Assembly (NCBI GenBank): GCA_963849115.1
Contig: CAWKGK010000002.1
Coordinates: 1-64,000, forward strand
Origin: JACDAL01 sp963849115
Lineage (GTDB): Bacteria; Actinomycetota; CADDZG01; WHSQ01
Reading direction: 5' to 3'
Length of the DNA stretch: 64,000 nt
The notes under the pieces were generated by a model, which did not search any database, had not been told where the DNA came from, and was given only the letters and a program-made list of their open reading frames with translations. The position numbers and the translations under genes are program-made. Below, piece after piece: positions 53,262 through 62,673 of the stretch. The stretch's first letter is position 1. Every line of letters begins with the position of its first letter.

Positions 53262-54171
53262 GGGGAGCCGGAAAGCCGATGGGATTGCGCAGCACTCCTA
53301 TCCTCTCGATCTCGAGCTCGACCACGTCGCCCGGCTGCAGCGTTCGGCCCAGGTCGAGGCCACAGCAGCCGCCGGGCGTGCCCGAGCCCAGCACGTCCGC
53401 GGCCCACACATCCTCATCCCGGGAAAGGTGGGCGATCATGTCTGCCCACTTCCAATGCATATCTGATGAGCGGGCCCGGCCCCATTCCTCGCCATTGACA
53501 CGACAGATCATCGCGAGGTCCGGCTCTGCTCGTACCTCATCGGCAGTGACAATGCAGGGGCCCAAGGCGTTGGCGAAATCCTTGCCCTTGGCGGGACCGA
53601 GCCACACGCTCATCTCTCGGGCCTGGATGTCGCGCGCCGAGAAGTCGTTGAAGATCGTGAACCCGAAGACGTGCTCGGAGGCATCGGCGGGCTCGATGTT
53701 GCGGCCTCCACGACCGATCACCAGCGCGAGCTCCAACTCGAAGTCCAGAGACTCCGTATAGGAGGGCCGCTCGCAGGTTTCTCCGGGACCCAGCAGAGCG
53801 CGGTGGTTGCCCTTGTAATAGACCGGAGCCTCATACCAGTACGGCGGGACTTCTCCGTGACGGCGAGCGGCCCCGCGCACTACATGGTCCTCGAAGGCGA
53901 GAAAGTCGCGCAGCGATGCGACGGCGTCGAAGGGACAGAGCCAGGTCACCGACGAAGAGAGTGAATCAGTTGTCGCGGCAGTGACCGCCCCCCTCACCGA
54001 GGAGAGGGTCTCCGGCCCCGCCTCTATCAGAGACTTTGTCGAGTACAGCCATGGGGGCCGCGATGAGCTCTGTTCCATCCACGCGGCCACGAGGTCAATG
54101 GGCGGGAGTTCCTCGACCGCAACAGCAATGCGGGCCTCGCCGTATGAGTCCGCGTAACGGTAGATCCGCAA
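53230..54171 (-). CDS. fumarylacetoacetate hydrolase family protein
   Basis: 313 residues from TTG 54171, 4 bases after the hmgA stop. FAH C-terminal fold: PVYYKGNHRALLGPGETCER, SLDFELELALVIGRGGRNIE, VFGFTIFNDFSARDIQAREM with the metal Asp/Glu set, LGPAKGKDFANALGPCIVTA, and GSGTPGGCCGLDLGRTLQPG. After Hpd and HmgA, cleavage of (maleyl- or) fumarylacetoacetate would complete tyrosine breakdown, so this is the likely role. Confidence 0.88.
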   Translation of the reverse strand: MRIYRYADSYGEARIAVAVEELPPIDLVAAWMEQSSSRPPWLYSTKSLIEAGPETLSSVRGAVTAATTDSLSSSVTWLCPFDAVASLRDFLAFEDHVVRGAARRHGEVPPYWYEAPVYYKGNHRALLGPGETCERPSYTESLDFELELALVIGRGGRNIEPADASEHVFGFTIFNDFSARDIQAREMSVWLGPAKGKDFANALGPCIVTADEVRAEPDLAMICRVNGEEWGRARSSDMHWKWADMIAHLSRDEDVWAADVLGSGTPGGCCGLDLGRTLQPGDVVELEIERIGVLRNPIGFPAPLSAGRAGSRA

Positions 54172-54175
54172 GGAA

Positions 54176-55294
54176 TCAACCGTCGAGCAAGCCCATGCCC
54201 CGGGCCCACGACGTCTCGTACTCGACAACGGCTACGGCCTCGGCTTCGGGGCTGAGCTGCAGAGGATTCTCGGTTTCTACCATTACGGCGACCTCGTCGG
54301 TGCGCGTCTTGGATTTCGATGCCTCGATCGCAGCCGGCTGTGGGCCGTGGTGCACGCCTTGAGGGTGAAGCGTCATGTAGCCCTCGTCGATGCCGGCCCT
54401 ACTGAAGTAGTTACCCGCGTGATAGAAGAGCACCTCGTCCGCATCGATGTTGGCGTGATAGAAGGGCACCTTCAGCACCTCCGGGTCCTCCTCCAGCGGC
54501 CTGGGCACGAATGAGCAGATCACGAATCCGTCGTTCGCGAAAGTGCAATGCGCCGAAGGCGGCATGTGATAGCTCGGTGAGTACACAGGGCGGTGCGAAA
54601 GAATATTGAGCTTGGCCGGACACAGATCCCCCTGCCAGCCGACGACGTCCAGCGGATGCCACGCGAACCACAGTGAGGTGAGCTCCTGGTTACGCTTGAC
54701 CCGCACCTCGAACTCGCCTTCCTCGTCGTGAGGGTCGGGGTCGGGCACCTCCAACATCCCCGGATCGAACTGAGCGTGTCTGCCCATCAGACCTCGATCC
54801 GGTATGCGGAACTCGCCGTCACCTTCGATGATGAAGAAGAAGGCGGGTTCGCTCTCCGGAACGACCCTGTGCGTCGTTCCCTTGGGAATGATTATGTAGT
54901 CGCCCTTGGAATACCTGAGGGGGCCGTAGTCGGTTTCGAACAGACCCTCCCCTCGATGAACGAAGTAGCAGAGATCGCCGTCCGCATCCCTCAGGAAATG
55001 ATCCATGGGCGTACTTCTGCGGCTCAGGAAAAGCCTGACTTCGTCGTTGCCGGCGACCAGTTTCCAGCTCGTAGATGCACCCGCCGCGTCCTCAGGCTTC
55101 ATGTCGTTGAGGTTCAACGCACGAGGGCGCAGGGGTCCCTCTATCCGAATCCACGCGGTCGGTGGGTGTGAGCGATAGAGATGCGAGGCCCGGCCAAAGA
55201 ACGTCTCGCGCCCATGCTCTTCTTCGTAGGTTCCTTCGGGAATGGCAACATGAGCCTGGCGAGTGACCTTGCCCTTGGAGAAGACGGCCTCCAT
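54176..55294 (-). CDS. hmgA: homogentisate 1,2-dioxygenase
   Basis: Fe(II) ring-cleaving enzyme converting homogentisate to maleylacetoacetate. 372 residues. Cupin-type core: GDLCYFVHRGEGLFETDYGP, KGDYIIIPKGTTHRVVPESE; C-terminal iron-site region NYFSRAGIDEGYMTLHPQGV HHGPQP, with the Glu/His ligands expected. Shorter than the eukaryotic enzyme (about 440) but of the length seen in Actinobacteria. Its ATG overlaps the hpd stop by one base. Confidence 0.92.
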   Translation of the reverse strand: MEAVFSKGKVTRQAHVAIPEGTYEEEHGRETFFGRASHLYRSHPPTAWIRIEGPLRPRALNLNDMKPEDAAGASTSWKLVAGNDEVRLFLSRRSTPMDHFLRDADGDLCYFVHRGEGLFETDYGPLRYSKGDYIIIPKGTTHRVVPESEPAFFFIIEGDGEFRIPDRGLMGRHAQFDPGMLEVPDPDPHDEEGEFEVRVKRNQELTSLWFAWHPLDVVGWQGDLCPAKLNILSHRPVYSPSYHMPPSAHCTFANDGFVICSFVPRPLEEDPEVLKVPFYHANIDADEVLFYHAGNYFSRAGIDEGYMTLHPQGVHHGPQPAAIEASKSKTRTDEVAVMVETENPLQLSPEAEAVAVVEYETSWARGMGLLDG

Positions 55295-56388
55295 CAGAGA
55301 TTCCCCCTGGCGGCCTGCTCGCGTTCGATTGCCTCGAACAACGCCTTGAAGTTTCCGGCGCCGAAGCCTCTGGCTCCGTGACGTTCGATCAGCTCGAAGA
55401 AAACGGTGGGCCGGTCCTGCACCGGCCTCGTAAAGATCTGCAGCAGATAACCGTCCTCGTCCCTGTCGACCAGGATGCCGTTGCGTTGCAACGCTTCGAT
55501 CTTGTCCGCGATCTCCGGCACACGCTCTTTGGCTTCGTCGTAATAGACGCCGGGCACACGCAGGAAGTCGATGCCCGCGCTCGTGGCAAACTCAACGCTT
55601 CGTACGATGTCCTCGGTAGCCATGGCGATGTGCTGAACCCCGGGGGTTTTGTAGTACTCGAGGTACTCCTCGATCTGTGACTTGCGCTTGCCCTCGGCAG
55701 GTTCGTTGATCGGGAGCTTTATCTTGCCGTTGCCATCCCACACGACCTTTGACATCAGCGCCGAATACTCCGTCGAAATCTCCTCATCGGAGAAGTGGCG
55801 CAGCTCGGTGAAGCCCATGATTCGCTCGTAGAACGAGACCCACTCCTGCATCTTTCCCAGCTCCACATTGCCGACCACATGATCGATGTCCGAGATGCCG
55901 AAACCGGAGACATCCTTCGAACCTTCCAGCGCAGCAAAGCCGGGCCAGAAGACTCCCGAGTAGTCCTGGCGGCTGACCAGCGAGTGAAGGGTCTCACCGT
56001 AGGTGGCAATAGCCGCCACTGCGATCTTGCCGTACTCGTCTTCGAGGATCTCCGGCTCCCTCACCCCTCTCGCGCCTCGTTCCAGCGCCACGCGGTAGGA
56101 CTCCTCGGCATCGGGAACTCGCAGTGCGACATCGTGGACGCCGTCGCCGTGCCGCTTGACGTGTTCGGCGATCGCGCCATCGTCATCGAGCGCTCCGGTG
56201 AATACAAACGTTATCTCGTTCTGCCGAAGACACCACGAGACGCGATCACGGCTTCCGGTCTCGAGGCCCATGTAAGCGACCGGAGTGAATCCAAGGGCCC
56301 GGTAGTAGTGAGCCGCCTGGCGCGCGTTGCCGACGAAGAACTGAATGTAGTCAATGCCTAGAATCGGAAACGAATCCTGATGTGTCAT
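55294..56388 (-). CDS. hpd: 4-hydroxyphenylpyruvate dioxygenase
   Basis: Converts 4-hydroxyphenylpyruvate to homogentisate with Fe(II). 364 residues of two VOC domains. Iron ligands are in GDGVHDVALRVPDAEE (first His), TPGVQHIAMATEDIVRSVEF (second His) and PTVFFELIERHGARGFGAGN (Glu); this FGxGNFKALFEAIE ending is diagnostic. ATG 56388 with SD GGAGG. First gene of the hpd-hmgA-FAH operon. Confidence 0.94.
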   Translation of the reverse strand: MTHQDSFPILGIDYIQFFVGNARQAAHYYRALGFTPVAYMGLETGSRDRVSWCLRQNEITFVFTGALDDDGAIAEHVKRHGDGVHDVALRVPDAEESYRVALERGARGVREPEILEDEYGKIAVAAIATYGETLHSLVSRQDYSGVFWPGFAALEGSKDVSGFGISDIDHVVGNVELGKMQEWVSFYERIMGFTELRHFSDEEISTEYSALMSKVVWDGNGKIKLPINEPAEGKRKSQIEEYLEYYKTPGVQHIAMATEDIVRSVEFATSAGIDFLRVPGVYYDEAKERVPEIADKIEALQRNGILVDRDEDGYLLQIFTRPVQDRPTVFFELIERHGARGFGAGNFKALFEAIEREQAARGNL

Positions 56389-56420
56389 GAAATGCGACCT
56401 CCTTGTGAGATTCTAGGCGC

Positions 56421-57203
56421 TTACCGGCCCTCGAACTCCGGCTCCCGCTTGGACAGAAAGGCGCGCACGCCTTCGAGGTGGTTCTGCGTGGCGCCCGCGA
56501 CTCCCTGGGCCAAGGCCTCGGCTTCGAGCTGCTGATCGAGAGTGTGAGAGAGGGCGGCTTCGATCAGTCCCTTTGTCAGCGCCAGCGCCGTGGTGGGTCC
56601 GTGCGCCAGCCTCGCAGCCACGGCTTGGAGGCGACCCTCGAATTCATCGGCGGGCACGACTTCATTGACGAGTCCCAGCTCCTGGGCGTCCGCAGAGCTC
56701 AGGGCTGAACCGGAAAACGCCAGCTCCATCGCGCGGGCGGGTCCGAGCATGCGGGTCAGGAACCACGTGGCGCCGGAGTCGGGAACCAGCCCGACCCCGG
56801 CGAAGGGAAAGCTGAGCGAGGCCCGCTCGGAGGCGACCCTGAAGTCGCACGCCAACGCCACGCTCGCCCCGGCCCCCGCGGCCACTCCGTTGAGCCCGGC
56901 CACGACCGGCTTGGGGGCCGCCCGCAGCTCCTTGATCAAGGGGTTGTAGCGCTGAGTCAGGATCCGTGCAAGGTCGGGCGCGCGCCCGGCCTCGTAACTC
57001 TGGGCGAGAGCCGCGAGGTCCTCACCGGCCGAGAACGCCCGCCCGGCCCCCGTTATTACGATGCACCGGACTTCCGAGTCGGCGGCGGCCTCGGCAACTC
57101 TCGCGCGCAGCAGACTGCCCAGCTCGTCGTCGAACGCATTGAGAACCTGGGGCCGGTTGAGGACGATCCGCGCGACCTGTTCCTCCACCGAGTAATCGAG
57201 CAT
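56421..57203 (-). CDS. enoyl-CoA hydratase/isomerase family protein
   Basis: 260 residues from ATG 57203. Crotonase fold: VLNRPQVLNAFDDELGSLLR, VITGAGRAFSAGEDLAALAQ (oxyanion hole), VAGLNGVAAGAGASVALACD with GAGAS, and FAGVGLVPDSGATWFLTRML with both catalytic-position acidic/Asp residues of the PaaG subgroup. A role in phenylacetate, aromatic or branched-chain acyl-CoA breakdown fits the surroundings; the exact substrate is open. 32 bases before hpd, so possibly the same transcript. Confidence 0.88.
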   Translation of the reverse strand: MLDYSVEEQVARIVLNRPQVLNAFDDELGSLLRARVAEAAADSEVRCIVITGAGRAFSAGEDLAALAQSYEAGRAPDLARILTQRYNPLIKELRAAPKPVVAGLNGVAAGAGASVALACDFRVASERASLSFPFAGVGLVPDSGATWFLTRMLGPARAMELAFSGSALSSADAQELGLVNEVVPADEFEGRLQAVAARLAHGPTTALALTKGLIEAALSHTLDQQLEAEALAQGVAGATQNHLEGVRAFLSKREPEFEGR

Positions 57204-57376
57204 GGTCGTCAGCGTACCGGGCGGGGCCCGCCTAGGGAGTCCTTGGCGCAAGGGACCCAGGTCCAGACAGGCCCTTGGCTTTGTGGTGGTCAATCGCCCA
57301 AGGTGTGCGGTTGGCCACCCTCACGGTGGTCAAACGCCCAAGCTGGGCGATCCGCTACCCCGAGCCCCCATGCCGG

Positions 57377-58921
57377 TCAGTTCCGCATGCGGGCGGGGAG
57401 GTGCACTCTGAACACCGAGCCCTTGCCCTCAGAGCTTTCGACCTCGATCGAGCCCCGGTGCGCCTCCACCAGGCGCTTGACGATGAACAGCCCTAGGCCC
57501 ACGCCCTGGATCGAGCGCGTCCCGTTGTCCTGCACCTGCCGGTATCGCTCGAAGATCGTCGTGACCTGGTCCGAAGGGATTCCTTTGCCCTCGTCACGGA
57601 CCTCCATCACGACCTCGTGGGGCAACTCTCGCACGCGGACCTTGACGGGCGCTTCCATGGGCGAGTACTTGAAGGCGTTCTCCACCAGGTTCGTGAGCAC
57701 CTGCCGGACCGCTTGCGAATCGCCCCATACCTTGGGGTGAGAGGGCAGCGCCGAGACCGCTACCCGGCGTCCCCGCCCGTGGGACGAGAGCTTGAGATCG
57801 CCCACTACCTGATCTGCCAGGGACCTCAGGTCGATCTGTTCCCGGCGCAGCTTGGGCATGCCCTGGTCGATGCGCGCCGCCGTGAGAAAGTCCTCGGCGA
57901 GATGCAGCATCTTGTCCGCCTGCCGGCAGATCATCTCGAGGAAATCGGCGCGCTGTTCCGCCCCCAGCTCGATCTCGGCCCTCCCCAGCGTCTTGGCGGC
58001 GCCGATGATGGCGGTTAGCGGGCTGCGCAGCTCGTGCGAGACCATCGCGACGAAGTCATCCTTGAGGGAGTCGAGCTCTTCGAGGCGCTTGATCGTGTCG
58101 CGCTCCTGCTCGAAGAAACGGGCATTGGCGATGGCGATGGCGGCGTGCTCGCCGAAGAAACCGAGGCCGGCGAGATCCTCGTTGGTGAACGGGTCGCGTT
58201 CTGGTCCCGCAGCGAGTTCGAGAACACCCAGCAACGATCCCGTGTGGATCAGCGGGACGCACACGTAGGAGCATGCTGCGGGCTCCTCGGACGAATAGTT
58301 GCTAGACAGCTTGTCCCCCTCGACCCTGGTCACGAGCAGCGGCTTGCGCGAACGCACGACCTCGGCCGCGTAGCCTCTCTCAAGCTCTACTTGCTCGGGA
58401 AAGGTGCCGGGGCCCGTGTGCGTAGCGACCACCAGAACCGACTTGTCGGGGCTCAGTAAGAGGATCGTTCCCTCCTCACAGCCGAGAAGCTCGAGGGCAG
58501 AGGACACGATGCGAGAGAGGACCTCGGGGAGATCGAGGGTTTCGTTGAGGGCCCGTCCGACCTCGGAGAGCCGCGCCAGCTCGCCGAGGCGAGTCGATAA
58601 CGCCGCCGATAGGATTTGCTCGTCGACGAGCTGCTGGGCCAGCCGCCTGAGGCTGCGTTCCTTTTCGATCACGTAGACGAGGAAGGCGATTCCCAGCGCG
58701 GCGACCAGTGCGGCGGCCGTGCGGGATTGCGAGGGCTCGAGCCGCAGAGGCTCAGGCAGGAACTCTGGAGTTCCGAAGAGCAGCGCTATCGTGCCTGCGA
58801 GGGTGGCGAGCAGCGCCACGGAGATGGCCCACAGCTCAGAACGACGCCGGTTCACCTGAGCGAAGGTGGGGGCCTCGGCCCCCTGATGAAACGAATCCTC
58901 TAGTCGTTCTCCTGCGGCCAT
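57377..58921 (-). CDS. GAF-domain sensor histidine kinase
   Basis: 514 residues. Two TM helices near the N-terminus (LWAISVALLATLAGTIALLF; TAAALVAALGIAFLVYVIE) without a large extracellular loop, a coiled-coil linker, a GAF domain (LSRIVSSALELLGCEEGTIL ... GVLELAAGPERDPFTNEDLA), then HisKA with FVAMVSHELRSPLTAIIGAA and HATPase with NLVENAFKYSP, VRDEGKGIPSDQV and GVGLGLFIVKRLVEAHRGSI. ATG 58921 lies inside the end of purF (22-base overlap). No response regulator is adjacent, so it is an orphan here. Signal unknown; GAF implies a cytosolic small molecule. Confidence 0.88.
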   Translation of the reverse strand: MAAGERLEDSFHQGAEAPTFAQVNRRRSELWAISVALLATLAGTIALLFGTPEFLPEPLRLEPSQSRTAAALVAALGIAFLVYVIEKERSLRRLAQQLVDEQILSAALSTRLGELARLSEVGRALNETLDLPEVLSRIVSSALELLGCEEGTILLLSPDKSVLVVATHTGPGTFPEQVELERGYAAEVVRSRKPLLVTRVEGDKLSSNYSSEEPAACSYVCVPLIHTGSLLGVLELAAGPERDPFTNEDLAGLGFFGEHAAIAIANARFFEQERDTIKRLEELDSLKDDFVAMVSHELRSPLTAIIGAAKTLGRAEIELGAEQRADFLEMICRQADKMLHLAEDFLTAARIDQGMPKLRREQIDLRSLADQVVGDLKLSSHGRGRRVAVSALPSHPKVWGDSQAVRQVLTNLVENAFKYSPMEAPVKVRVRELPHEVVMEVRDEGKGIPSDQVTTIFERYRQVQDNGTRSIQGVGLGLFIVKRLVEAHRGSIEVESSEGKGSVFRVHLPARMRN

Positions 58922-60372
58922 CGCGGCGGTCCCTTCTGCCCCACCGAGAGTTGTTCCAAGACTTGTTTGCCTTGAAGCTCCCAAGAAGGTATCGGAACCG
59001 GATAGCCGGAAGTGAAGCATGCGGTGCAAAACGTGTCGGAGGGAATCCCGGTTGACTCGACCATGCCCTCGAGAGAGAGATAGTCGAGCGAGTCCGCTCC
59101 GACATGGGCACACAACTCATCGAGACTGTCGAGGCGGGCGGCCACGAGTTCGTCTCTGTCGGGCATGTCTATGCCGTAGAAACACGGCCAGCGGATGGGC
59201 GCCGATGAGATGCGCATGTGAACCTCGCTCGCGCCGGCCTCCCTCAGCATGCGGACGATCTCGATGGTCGTGTTGGCTCGCACTATCGAGTCTTCGACCA
59301 CCACCAGGCGCTTGCCCGCAATCATTTCTTTGAGCGGGTTGAGCTTCATGCGAATTCCCTGCCGGCGCATCGATTGGGTGGGGTGAATGAACGTCCGCCC
59401 GACATAACGGTTCTTGACGAAACCTTCGCCGTAGGGGATCTGCGAGTGTTGGGCGAAACCCTGTGCGGCCGGCACCCCGCTTTCCGGGACCGGCACTACC
59501 AAGTCGGCCGCCGCCGGGGACTCGGCAGCAAGACGCTGCCCCATGCGATAGCGAGATGCGTAGACGTTCGATCCCATCAGGTTCGAGTCGGGACGCGCGA
59601 AGTAGACGTGCTCGAAGAGGCAGGCCGCGCTGGGGGCGTCGCGGAAACGCTCGCTCCGCAGCCCGTTGACCGAGAGCTCGAGGAGCTCGCCGGGAGCGAC
59701 ATCGCGCACGAAGGTGGCGCCGACGAGGTCCAGCGCGCAGGTCTCCGAGGCCAGAATGAATCCTCCCTGAGGAAGCCGACCGATGCACAGGGGCCTGAAC
59801 CCCCACGGATCGCGCGCCCCGAAGACTCGCTCTTCATCCATGAGCGTGAACGAAAACGCCCCCTGCAGGCGAGGGAGCACCTCGAGAATCGCATCCCAGG
59901 TGTCGCCTTGCTCGGCGAGCGCGATGTGGCTCGCCACCAGATCGGTGTCGGTCGAGGCCTTAAGCGGCGTGCCCCGGCCCCCTTCGTCACCGACACTCCG
60001 ATCGAGTGCGCGGGAGAGCTCCAAGGAGTTCACGAGGTTCCCGTTGTGAGCGATCGCCACCTGACGGCGCGGCCCGGTCTTGAAAGACGGTTGCGCGTTC
60101 TCCCACGTGCTCGACCCCGTCGTCGAGTAGCGGACGTGCCCGATTCCGGCGTAGCCCCGAAGGCTGTTCAGGACGGAGTCGTCGAAGACCTGCGAGACAA
60201 GCCCCAGCTCCTTGTAGACGAAGATCGAGCGCCCGTCTGAGACGCCCATCCCCGCGGCCTCCTGGCCCCGGTGTTGAAGGGCGCTCAGCGCGTAGAAGAG
60301 GAGGCGGGCCACGTCCTCGCCGGGAGCCCACACGGCTGCGACCCCGCACGCATCTCGAGCTTCGCCTGACAT
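58900..60372 (-). CDS. purF: amidophosphoribosyltransferase
   Basis: First committed step of purine synthesis (PRPP plus glutamine to phosphoribosylamine). 490 residues. Nucleophile Cys in EARDACGVAAVWA after a short propeptide, class II glutaminase core SALQHRGQEAAGMGV and IGHVRYSTTGSSTWENAQPS, and phosphoribosyltransferase motif RLVVVEDSIVRANTTIEIVR. Only three Cys-rich positions remain (CACxx pattern FCTACF near the end), consistent with the Fe-S type found in Bacillus, though the cluster is not certain. Confidence 0.95.
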   Translation of the reverse strand: MSGEARDACGVAAVWAPGEDVARLLFYALSALQHRGQEAAGMGVSDGRSIFVYKELGLVSQVFDDSVLNSLRGYAGIGHVRYSTTGSSTWENAQPSFKTGPRRQVAIAHNGNLVNSLELSRALDRSVGDEGGRGTPLKASTDTDLVASHIALAEQGDTWDAILEVLPRLQGAFSFTLMDEERVFGARDPWGFRPLCIGRLPQGGFILASETCALDLVGATFVRDVAPGELLELSVNGLRSERFRDAPSAACLFEHVYFARPDSNLMGSNVYASRYRMGQRLAAESPAAADLVVPVPESGVPAAQGFAQHSQIPYGEGFVKNRYVGRTFIHPTQSMRRQGIRMKLNPLKEMIAGKRLVVVEDSIVRANTTIEIVRMLREAGASEVHMRISSAPIRWPCFYGIDMPDRDELVAARLDSLDELCAHVGADSLDYLSLEGMVESTGIPSDTFCTACFTSGYPVPIPSWELQGKQVLEQLSVGQKGPPRWPQEND

Positions 60373-60410
60373 CGCTCCATGCTATTCGCCCACTGCGACT
60401 CAGCGGGGGT

Positions 60411-60470
60411 TTCGCGTTTTGAGCGTCTCAGAGCGCGGAAAACCGCGCCGAGAGACGCTCAAAACGCGAA
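60411..60470. repeat. 60-base perfect hairpin between purL and purF
   Basis: TTCGCGTTTTGAGCGTCTC (60,411-60,429) is exactly complementary to 60,452-60,470; inside, GCGCGG and CCGCGC (60,433-60,438, 60,443-60,448) also pair around AAAA. Both arms are flanked by G-rich runs. It may act as an attenuator, a processing site or a mobile palindromic repeat. Confidence 0.8.
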
Positions 60471-60486
60471 CCGGGGGGTCGGGCGG

Positions 60487-62673
60487 TTACGGAGTGGTTT
60501 CGAAGGGGTGATTGGCGTGGGCGGTGGTGGCCTCCGCAAGCCCCACCCGAAAGGCTCCGAAATCGAGCGTGCGGCCCCCCACCTCCCCCAGCATCGTGAC
60601 GGGGAGGTCCAGTGCTGAGGCGGCGGCTCGGAGCGGGTCGAGCTTGGCGGGGGACATCGAGACCAGGGCCCGGGTCGGGGATTCCGAGAACAACCACCGG
60701 TGCAACTCCATGCCCGCCTCGGCCCCCGTGAGGCGGAAGCCGAGGCTCCCGGCGACTGCGCTCTCTGCCAGGGCCACTGCGAGCCCGCCGCCGGAGAGGT
60801 CGTGGGCGGAGGTCAGCAGGCCATCGGCCGCGGCCTGAGCCAGGAGCCGGTGCAAGGCATGCTCACCCTGGAGATCGAGGTGAGGCACAGTCCCCCCCAG
60901 CGCCCCGTGAACGACCGCGGCGTAATCACCCCCGCCGAAGTCCTCCGGGTGAGTGGTGCCCAGCAAGGCGATCACATCGCCTTGCGCCTTGAAAGCGACG
61001 CCGACCGCGTTTTCCGCATCCTCCAGAGTCCCCAGCATCCCGATCACGGGGGTGGGATGGATCGCCCGGCCCGAGGTCTCGTTATAGAAGGAGACGTTGC
61101 CGCCGGTGACCGGGAGGCCCAGGGCGCGGCAGGAATCTGCGATCCCCCGCACGACTTCTTGAAACGACCACATCACCTCGGGCCTCTCGGGGTTGCCGAA
61201 GTTGAGGCAGTTCGTGACCGCGGCGGGCCGGGCGCCGGTACAGGCCACGTTTCTCGCCGCCTCGGCCACCGCCAGTCGGGCGCCCTCGTAAGGATCGAGG
61301 TGGCAAAGGCGCCCGGGTCCGTCGAGCGACAACGCGACTGCGGCGGCTGAGCCGGGGAGGCGGATGACCGCAGCATCGCCTCCCGGGCCCACGACGGTTC
61401 CGAGCAGGATCATGTGGTCGTACTGCTCCCAGATCCAGCGGGCGGAGGCCCCTCCGGGAGACGCCAGCAGGGCCAGCAGACACTCACCGAGATCCTCATG
61501 AGGAGCATCGCCACAGGGCGCGGCGCGAACAACGTCGAGCCACTCGGGGCGCACCGCCGGTCGGCTTAGGAGAGGGGCCTGCGATGCCAGCGCCGCGGCC
61601 GGGATCGACGCGGCGGTATCGCCTGAGACAACGGCCTCCACGAGGCCCGAGTCCGTGACCTCGCCCACGACTCTGGCCTCGAGCTCCCACGCGCGGCACA
61701 CCTCCAGCACCTCGGGAGCACGCTCGGCTGCAACCACCGCCAGCATGCGCTCCTGAGACTCCGAGATCATGATCTCGAACGGCGCCATCCCGGGCTCGCG
61801 GAGGTGGATGGCATCGAGGTCGATACGAATGCCGGTGCCGGATTTGGCAGCCATCTCGGACGCGGGGCAGCAGATGCCACCGGCGCCGAGGTCCTGAAGA
61901 CCCGAGATGATGGACTTTGCCACCAGTTCGAGCGAGGCCTCGATCACGAGCTTCTCGGTGAGAGGGTCCCCGACCTGCACCGAAGGGCGTTTGTCGGCTG
62001 AGTCCGGGCCGAGCTCGGCGGACGCGAGCACGCTGGCGCCCCCGATGCCGTCTCGGCCGGTGGCGGAGCCGAACAGGATCACGAGATCGCCCGGATTGTC
62101 GGCCCGCCCCCTCATGATCTGGGTCTCGACCATGCCGAGGCAGGCTACGTTGACCAGCGGGTTGCCCTCGTAAGAGGGCTCGAAGATGCACTCGCCGCCC
62201 ACTGTGGGAACTCCGATCGCGTTGCCGTAGGAGGAGATCCCCCCCACCACGCCGGAGGCCAGATAGGCCGTCCGGGTTCCCTCGGCCGAGCCGAACCGAA
62301 GCGAGTCCAACAGCGCGATCGGACGTGCCCCCATCGAGGTGATGTCGCGCACGATCCCGCCGACCCCCGTAGCGGCTCCGTTGTGGGGCTCGACGAAGGA
62401 GGGGTGGTTGTGGGATTCGATCTTCCACGCCACCGCCTGACCGGGGGCGACCTCGATCACGCCGGCGCCCTCGCCCGGGCCCACCAGCACACCCTCTCCT
62501 TCGGCCGGCAACGTGGCCAGCAGCGCCCGGCTCGACTTGTAGGAGCAGTGCTCCGACCACATCACCGAGAACATCGCGAGCTCGGTCACCGTCGGAGGCC
62601 GGCCGAGGATCGAAAGGATGAGGTCGTGCTCCCCATCGGTGAGCCCGAGGTCTCGGTGCAGCAAGGTTGTCAC
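60487..62673 (-). CDS. purL: phosphoribosylformylglycinamidine synthase, large subunit
   Basis: ATP-dependent amidation of FGAR in purine synthesis, using ammonia from PurQ. 728 residues, the normal size for the stand-alone PurL. Motifs: FSVMWSEHCSYKSSRALLAT, ESHNHPSFVEPHNGAATGVG, GGISSYGNAIGVPTVGGECI, GLQDLGAGGICCPASEMAAK and SAHDLSGGGLAVALAESAVA. GTG 62673 overlaps the purQ stop (GTGA). Confidence 0.96.
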   Translation of the reverse strand: MTTLLHRDLGLTDGEHDLILSILGRPPTVTELAMFSVMWSEHCSYKSSRALLATLPAEGEGVLVGPGEGAGVIEVAPGQAVAWKIESHNHPSFVEPHNGAATGVGGIVRDITSMGARPIALLDSLRFGSAEGTRTAYLASGVVGGISSYGNAIGVPTVGGECIFEPSYEGNPLVNVACLGMVETQIMRGRADNPGDLVILFGSATGRDGIGGASVLASAELGPDSADKRPSVQVGDPLTEKLVIEASLELVAKSIISGLQDLGAGGICCPASEMAAKSGTGIRIDLDAIHLREPGMAPFEIMISESQERMLAVVAAERAPEVLEVCRAWELEARVVGEVTDSGLVEAVVSGDTAASIPAAALASQAPLLSRPAVRPEWLDVVRAAPCGDAPHEDLGECLLALLASPGGASARWIWEQYDHMILLGTVVGPGGDAAVIRLPGSAAAVALSLDGPGRLCHLDPYEGARLAVAEAARNVACTGARPAAVTNCLNFGNPERPEVMWSFQEVVRGIADSCRALGLPVTGGNVSFYNETSGRAIHPTPVIGMLGTLEDAENAVGVAFKAQGDVIALLGTTHPEDFGGGDYAAVVHGALGGTVPHLDLQGEHALHRLLAQAAADGLLTSAHDLSGGGLAVALAESAVAGSLGFRLTGAEAGMELHRWLFSESPTRALVSMSPAKLDPLRAAASALDLPVTMLGEVGGRTLDFGAFRVGLAEATTAHANHPFETTP

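Noticed and set aside
61496..62560. 354-codon frame overlapping purL
   Set aside because: Arg/Gly-rich shadow; purL is complete in its own frame.
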